NCBI RefSeq assembly: GCF_024158035.1
Contig: NZ_JAMZEK010000001.1
Location: forward strand, 1,344,001 to 1,408,000
Direction: 5' to 3'
From: Dyella lutea
GTDB lineage: Bacteria; Pseudomonadota; Gammaproteobacteria; Xanthomonadales; Rhodanobacteraceae
DNA: 64,000 bases
The notes beneath the pieces were generated by a model. It did no database searches, was not told the DNA's origin, and saw nothing but the letters and a program-made list of their open reading frames with translations. The translations under genes and the position numbers were made by a program. Below are positions 41,077 through 51,589 of the stretch, one piece after another (positions within the stretch are counted from its first letter, which is position 1; each line of letters begins with the position of its first letter).

Positions 41077-43695
41077 TCAGCCCGCCTTGTCGCCGGCCTT
41101 GTGCGCGATCCAGGCACCGATCACCGCGGAGAAATACGGGATCGACTGCGCGCCCAGGATGAACATCCACAGCGTGCCCTCGATGTAGCGCGTGCCGTAG
41201 CTCAGCGCCATGCCGACGATACATCCGACCAGCGCGATCGCCATCAGCAGTTCCTCGCGTACCGGGGCGAAAGCGGCGAAGCCCGACTCGCCGAGCCGAC
41301 GGCTCTTGGCGGTGACCACGAACGAGGTCTTTTCGCGGGTCAGACCATGCAGGATGCCGCGGGCGATGGCGTGGCTCAGGCTCATGCTGGCCAGCGAGGC
41401 CATCAACGTGTCGTACCAGCTACAGGGGACGCGGGCACGGTACAGCACGATGCCGAAGATCGCCTTGGCGAAGAAGAAGCCGATCACCGGGATCAGGAAC
41501 AGCTGCATCGGCAGGCTGAAGTACTGCGGGAAGGCCACCATGCCGGCGGTCCAGAACAGCGCCATCAGGGTGAAGATCAGGTGCAGCGCGTCGGCGAACC
41601 AGCTGAACCAGCCGGTGAGGAAGTGGAAGCGCTGGCCGGCCGAGAGCGGGCCCTTCTTCACCATCCAGCTCCAGCGGCCCTTGAGGATCTGCATCGCGCC
41701 GAATGCCCAGCGGTAGCGCTGGCTCTTGTACGCCTTGAAGTCGGCGGGGGTGAGGCCCTTGCCCATCAGCTCGTCGACGTAGACCAGCTCGTAGCCGGCG
41801 TGCATCAGGCGCAGGCCCAGCTCGGCGTCCTCGCAGATGGTCCACTCCGACCAGCCGCCGGTGCCTTCCAGCGCCGAGCGCCGGACCATGGTCATGGTGC
41901 CGTGCTGGATGATCGCGTTTCGCTCGTTGCGGTGGTGCATGCCGATGCGGAAGAAGCCGTCGAACTCCCAGGCGGTCATGCGGCGGAAGCGGTTGTGCTC
42001 GAAGTCGCGGTGCGCCTGCGGGCACTGCACCACGGCCACCTTCGGGTCGTGGAAGTAGCCGGTGAGGGTGGACAGCCAGTCGTGGCGCACCTCGTAGTCG
42101 GCGTCGATCACCGCCACCACGTCGGCACGAGGGTCGGTCTCCTTCAGGCCGAAGTTCAGCGCGCCGGCCTTGAAGCCGGGCCACGGCTCGAGATGGAAGA
42201 AGCGGAAGCGCGGCCCGAGCTGCTCGCAGTAGGCCTGCACCGGCTTCCAGATGTCCGGGTTCTTGGTGTTGTTGTCGATCACCAGCACTTCGAAGTTGTC
42301 GTAGTCGAGCGCGGCGAGCGAATCGAGCGTGACCTGCACCATCTCCGGCGGCTCGTTGTAGCAGGCCAGGTGGATCGACACGAACGGCTGCTTTTCCGGC
42401 GGATCGGGTCGCAGCATGCCGGCGTGGCGGACCCAGCCCCGGCGCCACAGCACCTCGGTGAACTCGAAGCCGTTGATCAGCAGGATCGCCAGGATCGCGA
42501 TCTGTGCCGGGAACAGCAGGGTGAGCATGGTCCAGTCGACCCAGCTCAGGTAGAAGTTGAACGGCAGCGTGGCCGACCAGACCACCAGACCGCAGGCCAG
42601 CTGGATCAGCGCGGCGAAGAAGAACCGGCCCATCAGCCTGAAGCGGCTGAAGCGGCGGCCGAACCAGATCATCGGCAGCAGCGCCAGCAGGCTGGCGGCC
42701 AGCGCCTTGGCCGGCCACGAGGTGTCCTCCACCACCGGTCCGGTGAACGGGAACTTCGGCTGCCGGTCGGCGTTGAAGATGCCCCAGTAGGCGCCGGTGC
42801 GTCCCTCGCCGAGGGCCTCCTTCCACGGCTGGTCGAACGCTTCCAGAAGGTAGTAGTCGATGTGGCGCGCCTTGGCCGCGTTGAGCCAGTGGCGGATGAA
42901 GATCGCCTCGTTGGACACCGACGGGCGGGCGTATTTCTGGCGGTCACCGTTGGATGGCCAGCCGATCTCTCCCACCACGATGTGCTTGGTCGGGTACATC
43001 CGCTGGATGTTGTCGTAGGCGCCCAGCGCGGCATTGAGCGCGTCGTCGCGCTGCGGATCGATGCTGGTGCCGATGCCGTTCCAGAACGGGAACAGGTGGA
43101 TGGTGATGAAATCCACGTGCTGGGCCAGCTCGGGGTACTTGATCCAGATGTAGTCCGGTTCGGCGATCGACACCGGCTGGCGCACGTGGGCGCGCACGCG
43201 GTCGAGGTAGCGGATCATCTGGTCCAGCGTCTGGTCGCCGCGGAACAGCACCTCGTTGCCCACGATCACCTTGTCGATCGTGTCGGGATAGCGGTTGGCC
43301 AACGCGATCAGCTGGTCGATCTCGCGCTCGTTGTTGCCGCGGCGCGTGTCGATGTTGGCGCCGGCCATCACCTTCAGGCCGTCCTGGTGCGCCAGCCGGT
43401 AGACCTGCGGGTTCTCCTGCGTGGAGTAGGTGCGGATGTGCCCGGTGTACTTGCGCAGCAGCTTCAGGTCGCTGTCGATCTGCTGGTCGGACGGGAAGTC
43501 CTGCTTGAGCGGGTTCTGGTAGCGTTGGAAGAACGACACCGAGAAGCCGTTGATCGACCCGCGCCAGTCGTCCGGGCCATGCGGCCGGTTGCCCCACCAC
43601 CAGAGGCCGAGGTTCATGGCGGCCACGAGAACCGCAAGCAGGAGGGCTACCAGCAGGGGATGGCGACTGTCGTTCGTGGCTTGCGTGGCGCTCAA
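41077..43695 (-). CDS. Membrane beta-glucan synthase: GH17-like domain fused to GT2 glycosyltransferase
   Basis: 872 residues. TM1 (LLVALLLAVLVAAMNLGLWW) is followed by a GH17-like domain at about 45-310 with the acid/base Glu in VIVGNEVLFRG and the nucleophile in VVGEIGWPSNGD. Several helices follow, then a family 2 transferase with SIHLACYNEPPEMV, DxD in VAVIDADYEV, the TICEDAELG motif and QRYRW, and C-terminal helices. This resembles NdvB-type enzymes making beta-1,3/1,6 glucans in the periplasm. The start is a TTG at 43695 with weak SD; no earlier ATG exists. tamA and tamB follow on the same strand. Confidence 0.88.
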   Translation of the reverse strand: MSATQATNDSRHPLLVALLLAVLVAAMNLGLWWWGNRPHGPDDWRGSINGFSVSFFQRYQNPLKQDFPSDQQIDSDLKLLRKYTGHIRTYSTQENPQVYRLAHQDGLKVMAGANIDTRRGNNEREIDQLIALANRYPDTIDKVIVGNEVLFRGDQTLDQMIRYLDRVRAHVRQPVSIAEPDYIWIKYPELAQHVDFITIHLFPFWNGIGTSIDPQRDDALNAALGAYDNIQRMYPTKHIVVGEIGWPSNGDRQKYARPSVSNEAIFIRHWLNAAKARHIDYYLLEAFDQPWKEALGEGRTGAYWGIFNADRQPKFPFTGPVVEDTSWPAKALAASLLALLPMIWFGRRFSRFRLMGRFFFAALIQLACGLVVWSATLPFNFYLSWVDWTMLTLLFPAQIAILAILLINGFEFTEVLWRRGWVRHAGMLRPDPPEKQPFVSIHLACYNEPPEMVQVTLDSLAALDYDNFEVLVIDNNTKNPDIWKPVQAYCEQLGPRFRFFHLEPWPGFKAGALNFGLKETDPRADVVAVIDADYEVRHDWLSTLTGYFHDPKVAVVQCPQAHRDFEHNRFRRMTAWEFDGFFRIGMHHRNERNAIIQHGTMTMVRRSALEGTGGWSEWTICEDAELGLRLMHAGYELVYVDELMGKGLTPADFKAYKSQRYRWAFGAMQILKGRWSWMVKKGPLSAGQRFHFLTGWFSWFADALHLIFTLMALFWTAGMVAFPQYFSLPMQLFLIPVIGFFFAKAIFGIVLYRARVPCSWYDTLMASLASMSLSHAIARGILHGLTREKTSFVVTAKSRRLGESGFAAFAPVREELLMAIALVGCIVGMALSYGTRYIEGTLWMFILGAQSIPYFSAVIGAWIAHKAGDKAG

Positions 43696-43907
43696 GAAAG
43701 ATCCCCGTGAAAGCCTCCACGACGAAGGCCGGAAAGCCCGCGGAGCTTACCGAAACCCGGGCGACGGGCCAATAAAACCGCGGCCGCATGGTCAGCCGCG
43801 CCTCAGGCCCGGCGGCCGCTTCCGGGGGGCGGCTACCTGTCGCGGGCGTTGCGTCGCGCGCCCACTGGGCCGATCCTCTGTCCCATCGTCGAAAAGGCAT
43901 GCAAACG

Positions 43908-46900
43908 ATGCAGGAGCCGCCGCACGAACCGGTGCGCCTGTCCGGGGAACAACTGGTCCGCCTGATGGAGCTGCAGCGCCGGCTGCTCGACCTGGTGGCG
44001 CGCGGGGGACCGTTGCCGGAGCGGCTGGACGAAGCTTGCCGCCTGTTCGAGTCCTTCGTGCCCGGCGCCATGGCCACGGTGATGCGGTTGGGGCCTTCCG
44101 GGCGGCTGCACTTCGCCAGCGCCCCCAGCGTACCCGCCGCCGTCCAGACGCTGCTGGACGGCGTCGTTCCGGGCCCGGACTCCGGCTCCTGCGCGTGCGC
44201 AGCCTGGACCGGCGAACCCGCCTTCGTCAGCGATGCCCGCGAAGACCCGCGCTGGGCCTCCCTGCGCGACGTGGCGGCGGAGCACGGGATCGGCGCCTGC
44301 TGGTCGGCCCCGGTGCGACTGCGTTCGCGGGAAATGGCCGGCACGTTTGCGTTGACCTCCTTTGAACGTCGCCTGCCCGACGTGCTCCATCGCCAGCTGA
44401 TGGAGCTGGGTGCCGGCGTGGTCGGTCTCCTGTTCGACCAGGCGGCGGAGCATGAGCGCCAGGAGGCCGAGGGCGCGGAACTGCGGCGCATGGCGTTGGT
44501 GGCCTCCCGGGTGCCGGTCGGGGTGGCGATCACCGATCTCGACGGGCGCATCCAGTGGGTGAATGAGGGCTTCCGCGAGCTGGGTGGCCGTGGCGACGAG
44601 GCGTTGCTCGGCCATCTGCGCAGCGAGGTGATGCTGGGCGAGCGCACCGACCGGGCGGCCTTGCAGGCCCTGCATGAAGCGATCGCCGCATGCCGGGCGT
44701 TCGCCGGGATGCTGGTGAACTACCGGCAGGACGGTGGTTTCGCCATCGTGCAGGTGGCCAGCACGCCGCGGCGCGACGCCGCGGGCCGCTGCGAGGGGGC
44801 GCTGCTGGTGGAGACCGACGTTACCGCCAGTCGGCGCCTGGCCGAATTCAATGCCCTGCTGGCCGAGGTCACCGAGTGCGCCTCCGCCTATGACGATGCC
44901 GTGCCGCTGCTGCAGCGTGTCTGCGAGCTCGCAGTAGGGCACGCCGGGCTCTGCCTGGCCTGGGTCGGCCAGCCGGGGCCGGACGGCTGGTTCGAGTTCC
45001 TCGCCAGCGCCGGCCCGGCGATCGGCTACATGGAAGATCTGCGGATCAGCGCGGATCCGGCGCTGCCGGAAGGGGGCGGATCCAGTGGGCGCACCTGGCG
45101 CGAAGGGGTCGGCTACTACAACCGCTCGTTCGCCCACGCCGGCTTCCTGGCCCCGTGGCGGGAGCGCGCCGCGCGCTTCGCGATCGGCGCCAGCGCCACG
45201 CTGCCGATCCGCCGGGGTGGCCGCATGTGGGCGGTGCTCACCGTCTACCATCTGAGCGAGGACATGTTCGATGCCGAGCTGCGGACGGTGCTCGAGGCCA
45301 TCGCCGGCAGCATCTCGCGGGGCCTCGACCGGCTCGACCTGGTCCACCGCGAGCGCGAGATCCAGGCACTCAACCAGTCCATGCTCGACAGCACCACGGT
45401 GGGGGTAGTGCTGCTGCGCGACCGGGTCGTGGCGCGGGCCAACGAGCGCGCCGCCCAACTGCTCGGGGCCGCCAGCGCGCAGGCGCTGCTCGGCATGCGC
45501 GCGATCGATCTGTACGCCGACCGCGCGCAGGGCGAGGCCATGCCCGGGCGCATCCAGGAGGCGTTCGCGAAGGACGGGCGCGCGGTGATGGAGGTGGCGG
45601 CCCGCCGCCTCGACGGTGACCAGGTCTGGCTGCGCATCGAGGGGGCTCCATTCCCGCGGGCCGGCTTCGACCAGATCTGGACGCTGGTCGACATCAGCGG
45701 GCAGCGCGAGGCGCTGGCCTCCCAGACGCTGCTGGCGCGCGCACTCGCCTCGGTCAAGGAGGGTGTGATCATCACCGATGCCGAGCAGCGTACGGTCTAC
45801 GTGAACCGCGCCTTCGAAACGATCACCGGATACGGCCCGGAAGACATCCTCGGCCGCAACTGCCGCCTGCTGCAGGGCGAGCTGACCGATCCGGCCATGC
45901 GTGCCCGGATCACCAGCCGGCTGGCTGCCAGGGACAGTTTCGAGGGCGAGATCCTCAACTACCGCAAGGACGGCCGCAGCTTCTGGAACCTGCTGGCGAT
46001 CACGCCGTTGCGCGACGAGGCGGGGCAGCTGACCCATTTCGTGGGCGTGCAGCGGAACATCGACGAGATCCGCGCCTTGCGCGACCGGCTCGAGTACCTG
46101 GCGTTCCACGACGACCTCACCAGCTTGCCGAACCGGCGCGAGCTGGACCGGCACCTGCCGGGGGCGATCGCTGCCGCCCAGGCCGCGCGACGGGCGCTGG
46201 CGGTCGGCAAGATCGACCTGGACGACTTCAAGATGGTCAACGAGACCTTCGGTCCGAGTCGCGGCGACCAGTTGCTGCAACAGCTGTCTCAGCGCATCCG
46301 CCAGCGGCTTGCGCCAGGCGAGTTCCTGGCACGCGTGGGCGGCGACGAGTTCGTGGTGGTCCTGTCGGGCCGCGGCTCCGCCTTCGCCGACGACGAGCTG
46401 GATGCCTGCGCCCGTCGCTTGGGCGAGGCGTTCGCCGATCCGGTGTCACTCGCGCCGGGCTTGCAGGTGGAGGTCTCCCAGAGCATGGGTGTCGCGCTGT
46501 TTCCCGACGATGGCGCCGAAGGCGGCCTGCTGCTGCGCAATGCCGAGGAGGCGCTCTACCAGTGCAAGCAGAGCCGGCGCAGTCGCCGACGCTGGTGGCT
46601 TCGCCACGGAACGACACCGGCAGCGGATGCCCACGTCGAGCAGTCCATCGCGGCCTATGGCGAGGAGGCCTCCCGCCTGCTGCGCAAGCTGGTATCGCAG
46701 ACGGAGGCCGTGCAGCAGACCTTCATCGAGGAGTTCTACCGGCGCCTTGGCGACGAGCCGCATTCGCGCGAGATCCTCGAAGGGCTGGCGCCTGCCGACC
46801 TCGCCCTCCTGCGCGAACGCCAGGGTGAACACCTGCGCCGACTGGCCGGTGGTGACCTGTCGTGGGAACGGCTGCAGGAAGAGAGCCGGCGGCTCGGACG

Positions 46901-48644
46901 CATCCACGCCCTGGTCGGCGTGGACGGTGCCCAGCTGATGTACTGGATGGCGCTGTATCGCGACATGCTCAGTGCCCACTTCAACGCCCAGCCGATGCTC
47001 GCCCGCGAGCGCTACCAGGTGGTGCAACTGCTGGACCAGCGCATCCGCGACGACATGCAGATCCAGCTGCAGGCGCAGGCGGAGACGAACGAGCAGTTCG
47101 TCGAGATGGTGATGCAGGCGCTGCCTGCCTCCTGGGGTTCGTGGACGGACGCGATGGGCAGCGAGCTCGCCCAGCTTGCCCGGATGCCCGGTATCGCCTG
47201 TGCGCTAGTGCTGCGGCAGAGTTCCGAGGGCGTGTTCAGCGTGGAGGCCAGCGACGGGCCGCTGGCGCCGCAGGTGACTTCACTGTTTGCCGCCGAAGGC
47301 GGCGAGATCGGGCCGCTGCGCCCGCCTGCCGATTCGCTGTTGATGCGGGCCTGGCAGTCCGGTCGGGTGCATGCGTCCGCCTCGCTCGTGCGATCGACCC
47401 GCCTCGACAGCTGGGGCGAGTTGGACGAGCACATGCTGCGCCTGGGGATCCGTGCCGGAGCCCACCTGCCGGTGCTGGACGCACAGGGGCAGCCGGTGGC
47501 GCTGCTGGTGGTGCTCGGGCGCTTCCCGCGCCAGTTCGGCGGCACGGTGATGCAGCAGTTCACCCGCAACCTGCAGCAGCGCTGGAGTGAGATCTGGCAG
47601 CGCGGCACGCGCCCGCCGCTGCCGGTCTCGCAGGAGCAGGCGGTCGCCTATCGCCGCCGGCTGTTCGAGGGCGGGTTGCAGATGGCGATGCAGCCCATCG
47701 TGGATCTGCGCGATGGCAGGCTGGCCAAGGTGGAGGCACTGGCGCGGCTGGTGCTGGAGGACGGGACCATGGTCGGCCCCGACGTGTTCATCCCGTTGCT
47801 GCGCCAGGCCGAGCTGGACCGCCTGTTCGTGCGCGGGCTGGACCTCGCGCTCGCCGCGCTGTGCGCCTGGCAGGCCGAAGGCCTGGTGGTGGACGTGTCG
47901 ATCAACCTGCCGCCGCTGACCCTGGCCGAGCCGGCTTGCGCATCCTGGGTGGCGCAGGCGCTGGCCACCCACCGGGTGGCGCCGCACCGACTGGTGCTGG
48001 AGGTGCTGGAGACGCAGCAGTTCGACGAGCTGGTGCGCGACGAGAATGTGCAGCGCCTGCTCGATCTCGGCGTGCAGCTGGCGATGGACGATCTGGGCTC
48101 CGGCTACAGCAGCCTGCGCCGGCTGGCGAGCCTGCCGTTCAGTGCGATCAAGGTCGACCAGGATCTGCTCAAACGCCTGCGCAGCGAGCCGGCGCAGACC
48201 ATCAGCCTGGTCAGCGCGGTGATCCAGATGGGCCGCGACTTCGGCTGCGAGGTGGTGGTGGAGGGGCTGGAGGATGCGGGCATGATCGAGGTCGCCCGCC
48301 TGCTTGGCGCCCGTTACGGGCAGGGCTATGGCCTCGCCCGGCCGATGCCGGTCGAGGCGCTGCCGTGCTGGCATCGCCAGACGCGCATGCCCGACCTGTC
48401 CGCGCCGCTGTCCACGCGCATCGGCGCGGTCGCGTTCCAGTGGTGGTCGATCAGGCATCGCTCGCTGCACGCCGCCACACTCGAAGCCTGCCCCATGAGT
48501 GTCCTGCTGGCGCAGCTCGGCGACTCCGGGCAGGCAGCACGCGTGCTCCACGATCGGCAGCACGCCGAGCCGCACAACAGCGCAGTCGCCCGCGACCTGC
48601 TCGATGCACTGGAAGCGCTGGTGCGATCGCGCCCGGCCGACTAG
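43908..48644 (+). CDS. Multi-sensor cyclic di-GMP enzyme: GAF-PAS-GAF-PAS-PAS-GGDEF-globin-GAF-EAL
   Basis: 1578 residues, no membrane segment. Approximate order: GAF 30-180, PAS 200-310, GAF 315-480, PAS 488-600, PAS/PAC 605-722 (GYGPEDILGRNCRLLQG), GGDEF 725-885 with intact RVGGDEF at about 811, a globin-sensor-like helical domain 905-1055 with a likely proximal His in LGRIHALVGVD near 999, GAF 1065-1230, EAL 1245-1490. EAL catalytic features are complete: KVEALARL, LEVLET, MDDLGSGYSSL, IKVDQD, VVEGLED. No I-site RxxD precedes GGDEF. ATG 43908 has better SD spacing than 43899. Both enzyme activities may be live and gated by haem or gas. Confidence 0.9.
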   Translation: MQEPPHEPVRLSGEQLVRLMELQRRLLDLVARGGPLPERLDEACRLFESFVPGAMATVMRLGPSGRLHFASAPSVPAAVQTLLDGVVPGPDSGSCACAAWTGEPAFVSDAREDPRWASLRDVAAEHGIGACWSAPVRLRSREMAGTFALTSFERRLPDVLHRQLMELGAGVVGLLFDQAAEHERQEAEGAELRRMALVASRVPVGVAITDLDGRIQWVNEGFRELGGRGDEALLGHLRSEVMLGERTDRAALQALHEAIAACRAFAGMLVNYRQDGGFAIVQVASTPRRDAAGRCEGALLVETDVTASRRLAEFNALLAEVTECASAYDDAVPLLQRVCELAVGHAGLCLAWVGQPGPDGWFEFLASAGPAIGYMEDLRISADPALPEGGGSSGRTWREGVGYYNRSFAHAGFLAPWRERAARFAIGASATLPIRRGGRMWAVLTVYHLSEDMFDAELRTVLEAIAGSISRGLDRLDLVHREREIQALNQSMLDSTTVGVVLLRDRVVARANERAAQLLGAASAQALLGMRAIDLYADRAQGEAMPGRIQEAFAKDGRAVMEVAARRLDGDQVWLRIEGAPFPRAGFDQIWTLVDISGQREALASQTLLARALASVKEGVIITDAEQRTVYVNRAFETITGYGPEDILGRNCRLLQGELTDPAMRARITSRLAARDSFEGEILNYRKDGRSFWNLLAITPLRDEAGQLTHFVGVQRNIDEIRALRDRLEYLAFHDDLTSLPNRRELDRHLPGAIAAAQAARRALAVGKIDLDDFKMVNETFGPSRGDQLLQQLSQRIRQRLAPGEFLARVGGDEFVVVLSGRGSAFADDELDACARRLGEAFADPVSLAPGLQVEVSQSMGVALFPDDGAEGGLLLRNAEEALYQCKQSRRSRRRWWLRHGTTPAADAHVEQSIAAYGEEASRLLRKLVSQTEAVQQTFIEEFYRRLGDEPHSREILEGLAPADLALLRERQGEHLRRLAGGDLSWERLQEESRRLGRIHALVGVDGAQLMYWMALYRDMLSAHFNAQPMLARERYQVVQLLDQRIRDDMQIQLQAQAETNEQFVEMVMQALPASWGSWTDAMGSELAQLARMPGIACALVLRQSSEGVFSVEASDGPLAPQVTSLFAAEGGEIGPLRPPADSLLMRAWQSGRVHASASLVRSTRLDSWGELDEHMLRLGIRAGAHLPVLDAQGQPVALLVVLGRFPRQFGGTVMQQFTRNLQQRWSEIWQRGTRPPLPVSQEQAVAYRRRLFEGGLQMAMQPIVDLRDGRLAKVEALARLVLEDGTMVGPDVFIPLLRQAELDRLFVRGLDLALAALCAWQAEGLVVDVSINLPPLTLAEPACASWVAQALATHRVAPHRLVLEVLETQQFDELVRDENVQRLLDLGVQLAMDDLGSGYSSLRRLASLPFSAIKVDQDLLKRLRSEPAQTISLVSAVIQMGRDFGCEVVVEGLEDAGMIEVARLLGARYGQGYGLARPMPVEALPCWHRQTRMPDLSAPLSTRIGAVAFQWWSIRHRSLHAATLEACPMSVLLAQLGDSGQAARVLHDRQHAEPHNSAVARDLLDALEALVRSRPAD

Positions 48645-48867
48645 CCCCTTTCGCTGGAGACGGAGGATCTTTTGCCTGCGGATGCGGTCTGCGCCTGCAT
48701 TGCCGGACGCCACCTGCGCGTAAGTTGTTGCAGGTGTTCCGCGCGGGTGGGGTTGGCGTGGCGCGGCCGCGTTGAATACCAGGGCGAAGCCGTTTCGCCT
48801 TGTGCCCTGCACGCGCCGCGTTCCGGCGACGAGTGCGGACGTGTTCCGGAAACAAGGAAAGGAATTG

Positions 48868-51537
48868 ATGAAGAAGAGTTCAATGAGTGCCGTGATCGGC
48901 ATGCTTCTGGCGGCCGGTGCGATCGGTCATGCGCATGCCGCGACGGCACCCTCCGACGTTACCCGCGTCACGCTGGACAACGGCCTGCGCGTGGTGATCG
49001 TGCGCGACACGCTGGCGCCGGTGGTGACCACCGAGCTGAACTACCTGGCCGGATCCGACGAGGTGCCCGCGGCGTTCCCGGGCACGGCGCACGCGATGGA
49101 GCACATGATGTTCCGCGGCAGTCCGGGGCTTTCGAAGGATCAGCTCGCCGCGATCGCCGCGAACATGGGCGGTGCGTTCAACGCCGACACCACCCAGGGC
49201 GTGACCCAGTACTACTTCGTCACGCCGTCGCAGGACCTGGACGTGGCGCTGCACGTCGAGTCGCTGCGCATGCGCGGCGTGGACGTGACCGACAAGGACT
49301 GGGCGAAGGAGCGCGGCGCGATCGAGCAGGAGGTTTCGCGCGACCTGTCCAACCCGTCCTACAAGGCCTACGAGCAACTGCAGGCGCAGCTGTTCGCCGG
49401 CACGCCCTACGGCCACACTCCGCTGGGCACGCGTGCCTCGTTCGACAAGACCACCGCGGCGATGCTCAAGCGGTTCCACGACACCTGGTACGCGCCGAAC
49501 AACGCGATCCTGGTGATCGCCGGCGACGTCGATCCGGTCGCCACGCTGGCCAGGGTGAAGCGGGAGTTCGGCGACATCCCGCGCAGCCAGCTGCCGGCGC
49601 GACCGGAATTTGCCTTCAAGCCCGTGCAGGCCAAGGCGGTCGCCCTGCCGACCGACAGTCCCTACGGTTCGGTGTACCTGGCCTATCGCCTGCCCGGCAT
49701 GAAGGCGAAGGATTACGCCACGGCCGCGGTGCTTGGTCAGGCGTTGGCGTCCAAGCGTGCCGAGCTGTTCGGCATGGGCATGGACGGCACCGCGCTCTAC
49801 GGCGGCTTCGCCGCGCAGTTCATGCCGCAGGCCGGCTTCGGCATGGCGGTGGGCATCTTCCCGCGTGGTGGCAACCCGCAGCCGGTGCTGGCGCGGATGC
49901 GTTCGATCCTGGCGCAGGCGGCCGGCAAGGGGGTGGACCCGGCGCTGGTCGAGGCGGCCAAGCGCCAGGCGATCGCGGCGCTGGAATTCAAGAAGAACTC
50001 GGTGGACGGGCTGGCCAATGCCTGGTCGCAGGCGCTGGCATTCGAGGGGCTCGACTCGCCGGATGCGATCAGGCACGCGATCGAGGCGGTGACCCCGGCG
50101 CAGGTCGATGCGCTGGCCAGGGCCACCTTCGTTCCGGCCCATGCGGTGACCGCCGTGCTGACCCCGGTGAGCTCGGGCAAGCCGGTGGCCGGCAAGGGCT
50201 TCGGTGGTGCCGAAAGCTTTGCCTCCAGCCCGGACAAGCCGGTGCAGTTGCCCGAGTGGGCGGCCAAGGCCTTCGCCAAGCTCAGCGTGCCGAAATCCTC
50301 GCTGCATCCGGTCGATTACCACCTCGCCAACGGCATGCGGCTGATCGTGCAGCCGGAGACGATCAGCAACACCGTGGTGGCCTTCGGCCGCGTGCAGACC
50401 AACCAGGACCTGCAGGCACCCAAGGGTGAGGAAGGCGTCGCCGACGTGCTGGGCCAGCTGTTCCAGTTCGGCACCACCCATCTCGACCGCCTGCAGTACC
50501 AGGCCGCGCTCGACGCGATCAGCGCCCGTGCGTCCGCCGGGAGCAGTTTCTCGCTGGCGGTGCCGTCGGCCCACTTCGCCGAGGGCGTGAAGCTGCTGGC
50601 CGACGCCGAGTTGCATCCGGCATTGCCGGCGCAGGCCTTCCCGATCGTGCAGCGGCAGACGGCCGGCTTCGTGGCCGGACAGGTGCAATCGCCGGATTTC
50701 CTGACCCAGATCGGCCTGGACCGGGCCCTGCTGCCCGCCAGCGATCCGGAGCTGCGCCACGCCACGCCGCAGAGCGTGATGGGCCTGACCCTGGACAAGG
50801 TGAGGCAGTACTACGCACAGGTGTTCCGTCCCGACATGACGACCCTGGTAGTGGTCGGCAAGGTCGATCCGGCGCAGGTGAAGCAGGTGGTCGAGCAGAC
50901 CTTCGGGGCGTGGAAGGCCAGCGGCCCGAAACCCGTCGTGGACTACGCCGCCGTGCCGCCGAACCATGCCGGCCAGCTGCACGTGCCGGATGCCAGTGCC
51001 AGCCAGGACAGCGTCACGATGGCGCAGACCATCGACGTGACCCGCGACGATCCGGATCGCTACGCGCTGAACCTCGGCAACGAGGTGCTGGGCGGCGGCT
51101 TCTACGCCTCGAGGCTGTACCACGACCTGCGCGATACCCGCGGCCTGGTCTACAGCGTTGGCACCAGCTTCGACTACGGCAGGAACCGCAGCACCTACTC
51201 GGTGGACTACGGCGCCGATCCTGACAAGGTGAAGGCGGCCAGCGCGCTGGTGGTGCAGGACCTGAAGCAGATGCAGACGACGCCGGTATCGCCGGCCGAC
51301 CTGGATCGTGCCAAGGGCATCCTGCTGCGCCAGATGCCGCTGGGCGAATCCAGCTTCGGCGGCATCGGCGGGCAGCTGCTCGGCCTGGCCATCGAGGGCA
51401 AGCCGCTGGACGCGACCACGGTCGCGGCCAAGCACTACCTGGAGATGACCGCGCCGCAGGTGCAGCAGGCGTTCGCCAAGCACGTGCGGCCGGACGCCTT
51501 CGTCACGGCGGTGAAGGGGCCGGCGCCGAAGGGCTGA
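48868..51537 (+). CDS. Periplasmic M16-family zinc peptidase (pitrilysin type, two repeats)
   Basis: 889 residues with signal peptide (MKKSSMSAVIGMLLAAGAIG...AHA). The first half carries the inverted zinc motif HAMEH at 75-79 (GTAHAMEHMMFRG) and the distal Glu in ERGAIEQEVSRDL. The second half is the inactive partner repeat (LANGMRLIVQPETISNTVV) ending with GGGFYASRLYHDLRDTRGLV. Full-length clam-shell M16 enzyme, expected to degrade peptides in the periplasm. ATG 48868 follows AAGGA. Not obviously linked in function to its neighbours. Confidence 0.93.
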   Translation: MKKSSMSAVIGMLLAAGAIGHAHAATAPSDVTRVTLDNGLRVVIVRDTLAPVVTTELNYLAGSDEVPAAFPGTAHAMEHMMFRGSPGLSKDQLAAIAANMGGAFNADTTQGVTQYYFVTPSQDLDVALHVESLRMRGVDVTDKDWAKERGAIEQEVSRDLSNPSYKAYEQLQAQLFAGTPYGHTPLGTRASFDKTTAAMLKRFHDTWYAPNNAILVIAGDVDPVATLARVKREFGDIPRSQLPARPEFAFKPVQAKAVALPTDSPYGSVYLAYRLPGMKAKDYATAAVLGQALASKRAELFGMGMDGTALYGGFAAQFMPQAGFGMAVGIFPRGGNPQPVLARMRSILAQAAGKGVDPALVEAAKRQAIAALEFKKNSVDGLANAWSQALAFEGLDSPDAIRHAIEAVTPAQVDALARATFVPAHAVTAVLTPVSSGKPVAGKGFGGAESFASSPDKPVQLPEWAAKAFAKLSVPKSSLHPVDYHLANGMRLIVQPETISNTVVAFGRVQTNQDLQAPKGEEGVADVLGQLFQFGTTHLDRLQYQAALDAISARASAGSSFSLAVPSAHFAEGVKLLADAELHPALPAQAFPIVQRQTAGFVAGQVQSPDFLTQIGLDRALLPASDPELRHATPQSVMGLTLDKVRQYYAQVFRPDMTTLVVVGKVDPAQVKQVVEQTFGAWKASGPKPVVDYAAVPPNHAGQLHVPDASASQDSVTMAQTIDVTRDDPDRYALNLGNEVLGGGFYASRLYHDLRDTRGLVYSVGTSFDYGRNRSTYSVDYGADPDKVKAASALVVQDLKQMQTTPVSPADLDRAKGILLRQMPLGESSFGGIGGQLLGLAIEGKPLDATTVAAKHYLEMTAPQVQQAFAKHVRPDAFVTAVKGPAPKG

Positions 51538-51589
51538 TCAGGGACCGGCGGTGGGCAATCGGCCCACCGCCTTGCTGAAGGCAGGCGAT

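Noticed and set aside
43696-43907. c-di-GMP riboswitch upstream of the GGDEF-EAL gene
   Set aside because: The divergent 212-base gap shows no GEMM-type conserved sequence; it is simply GC-rich promoter DNA.
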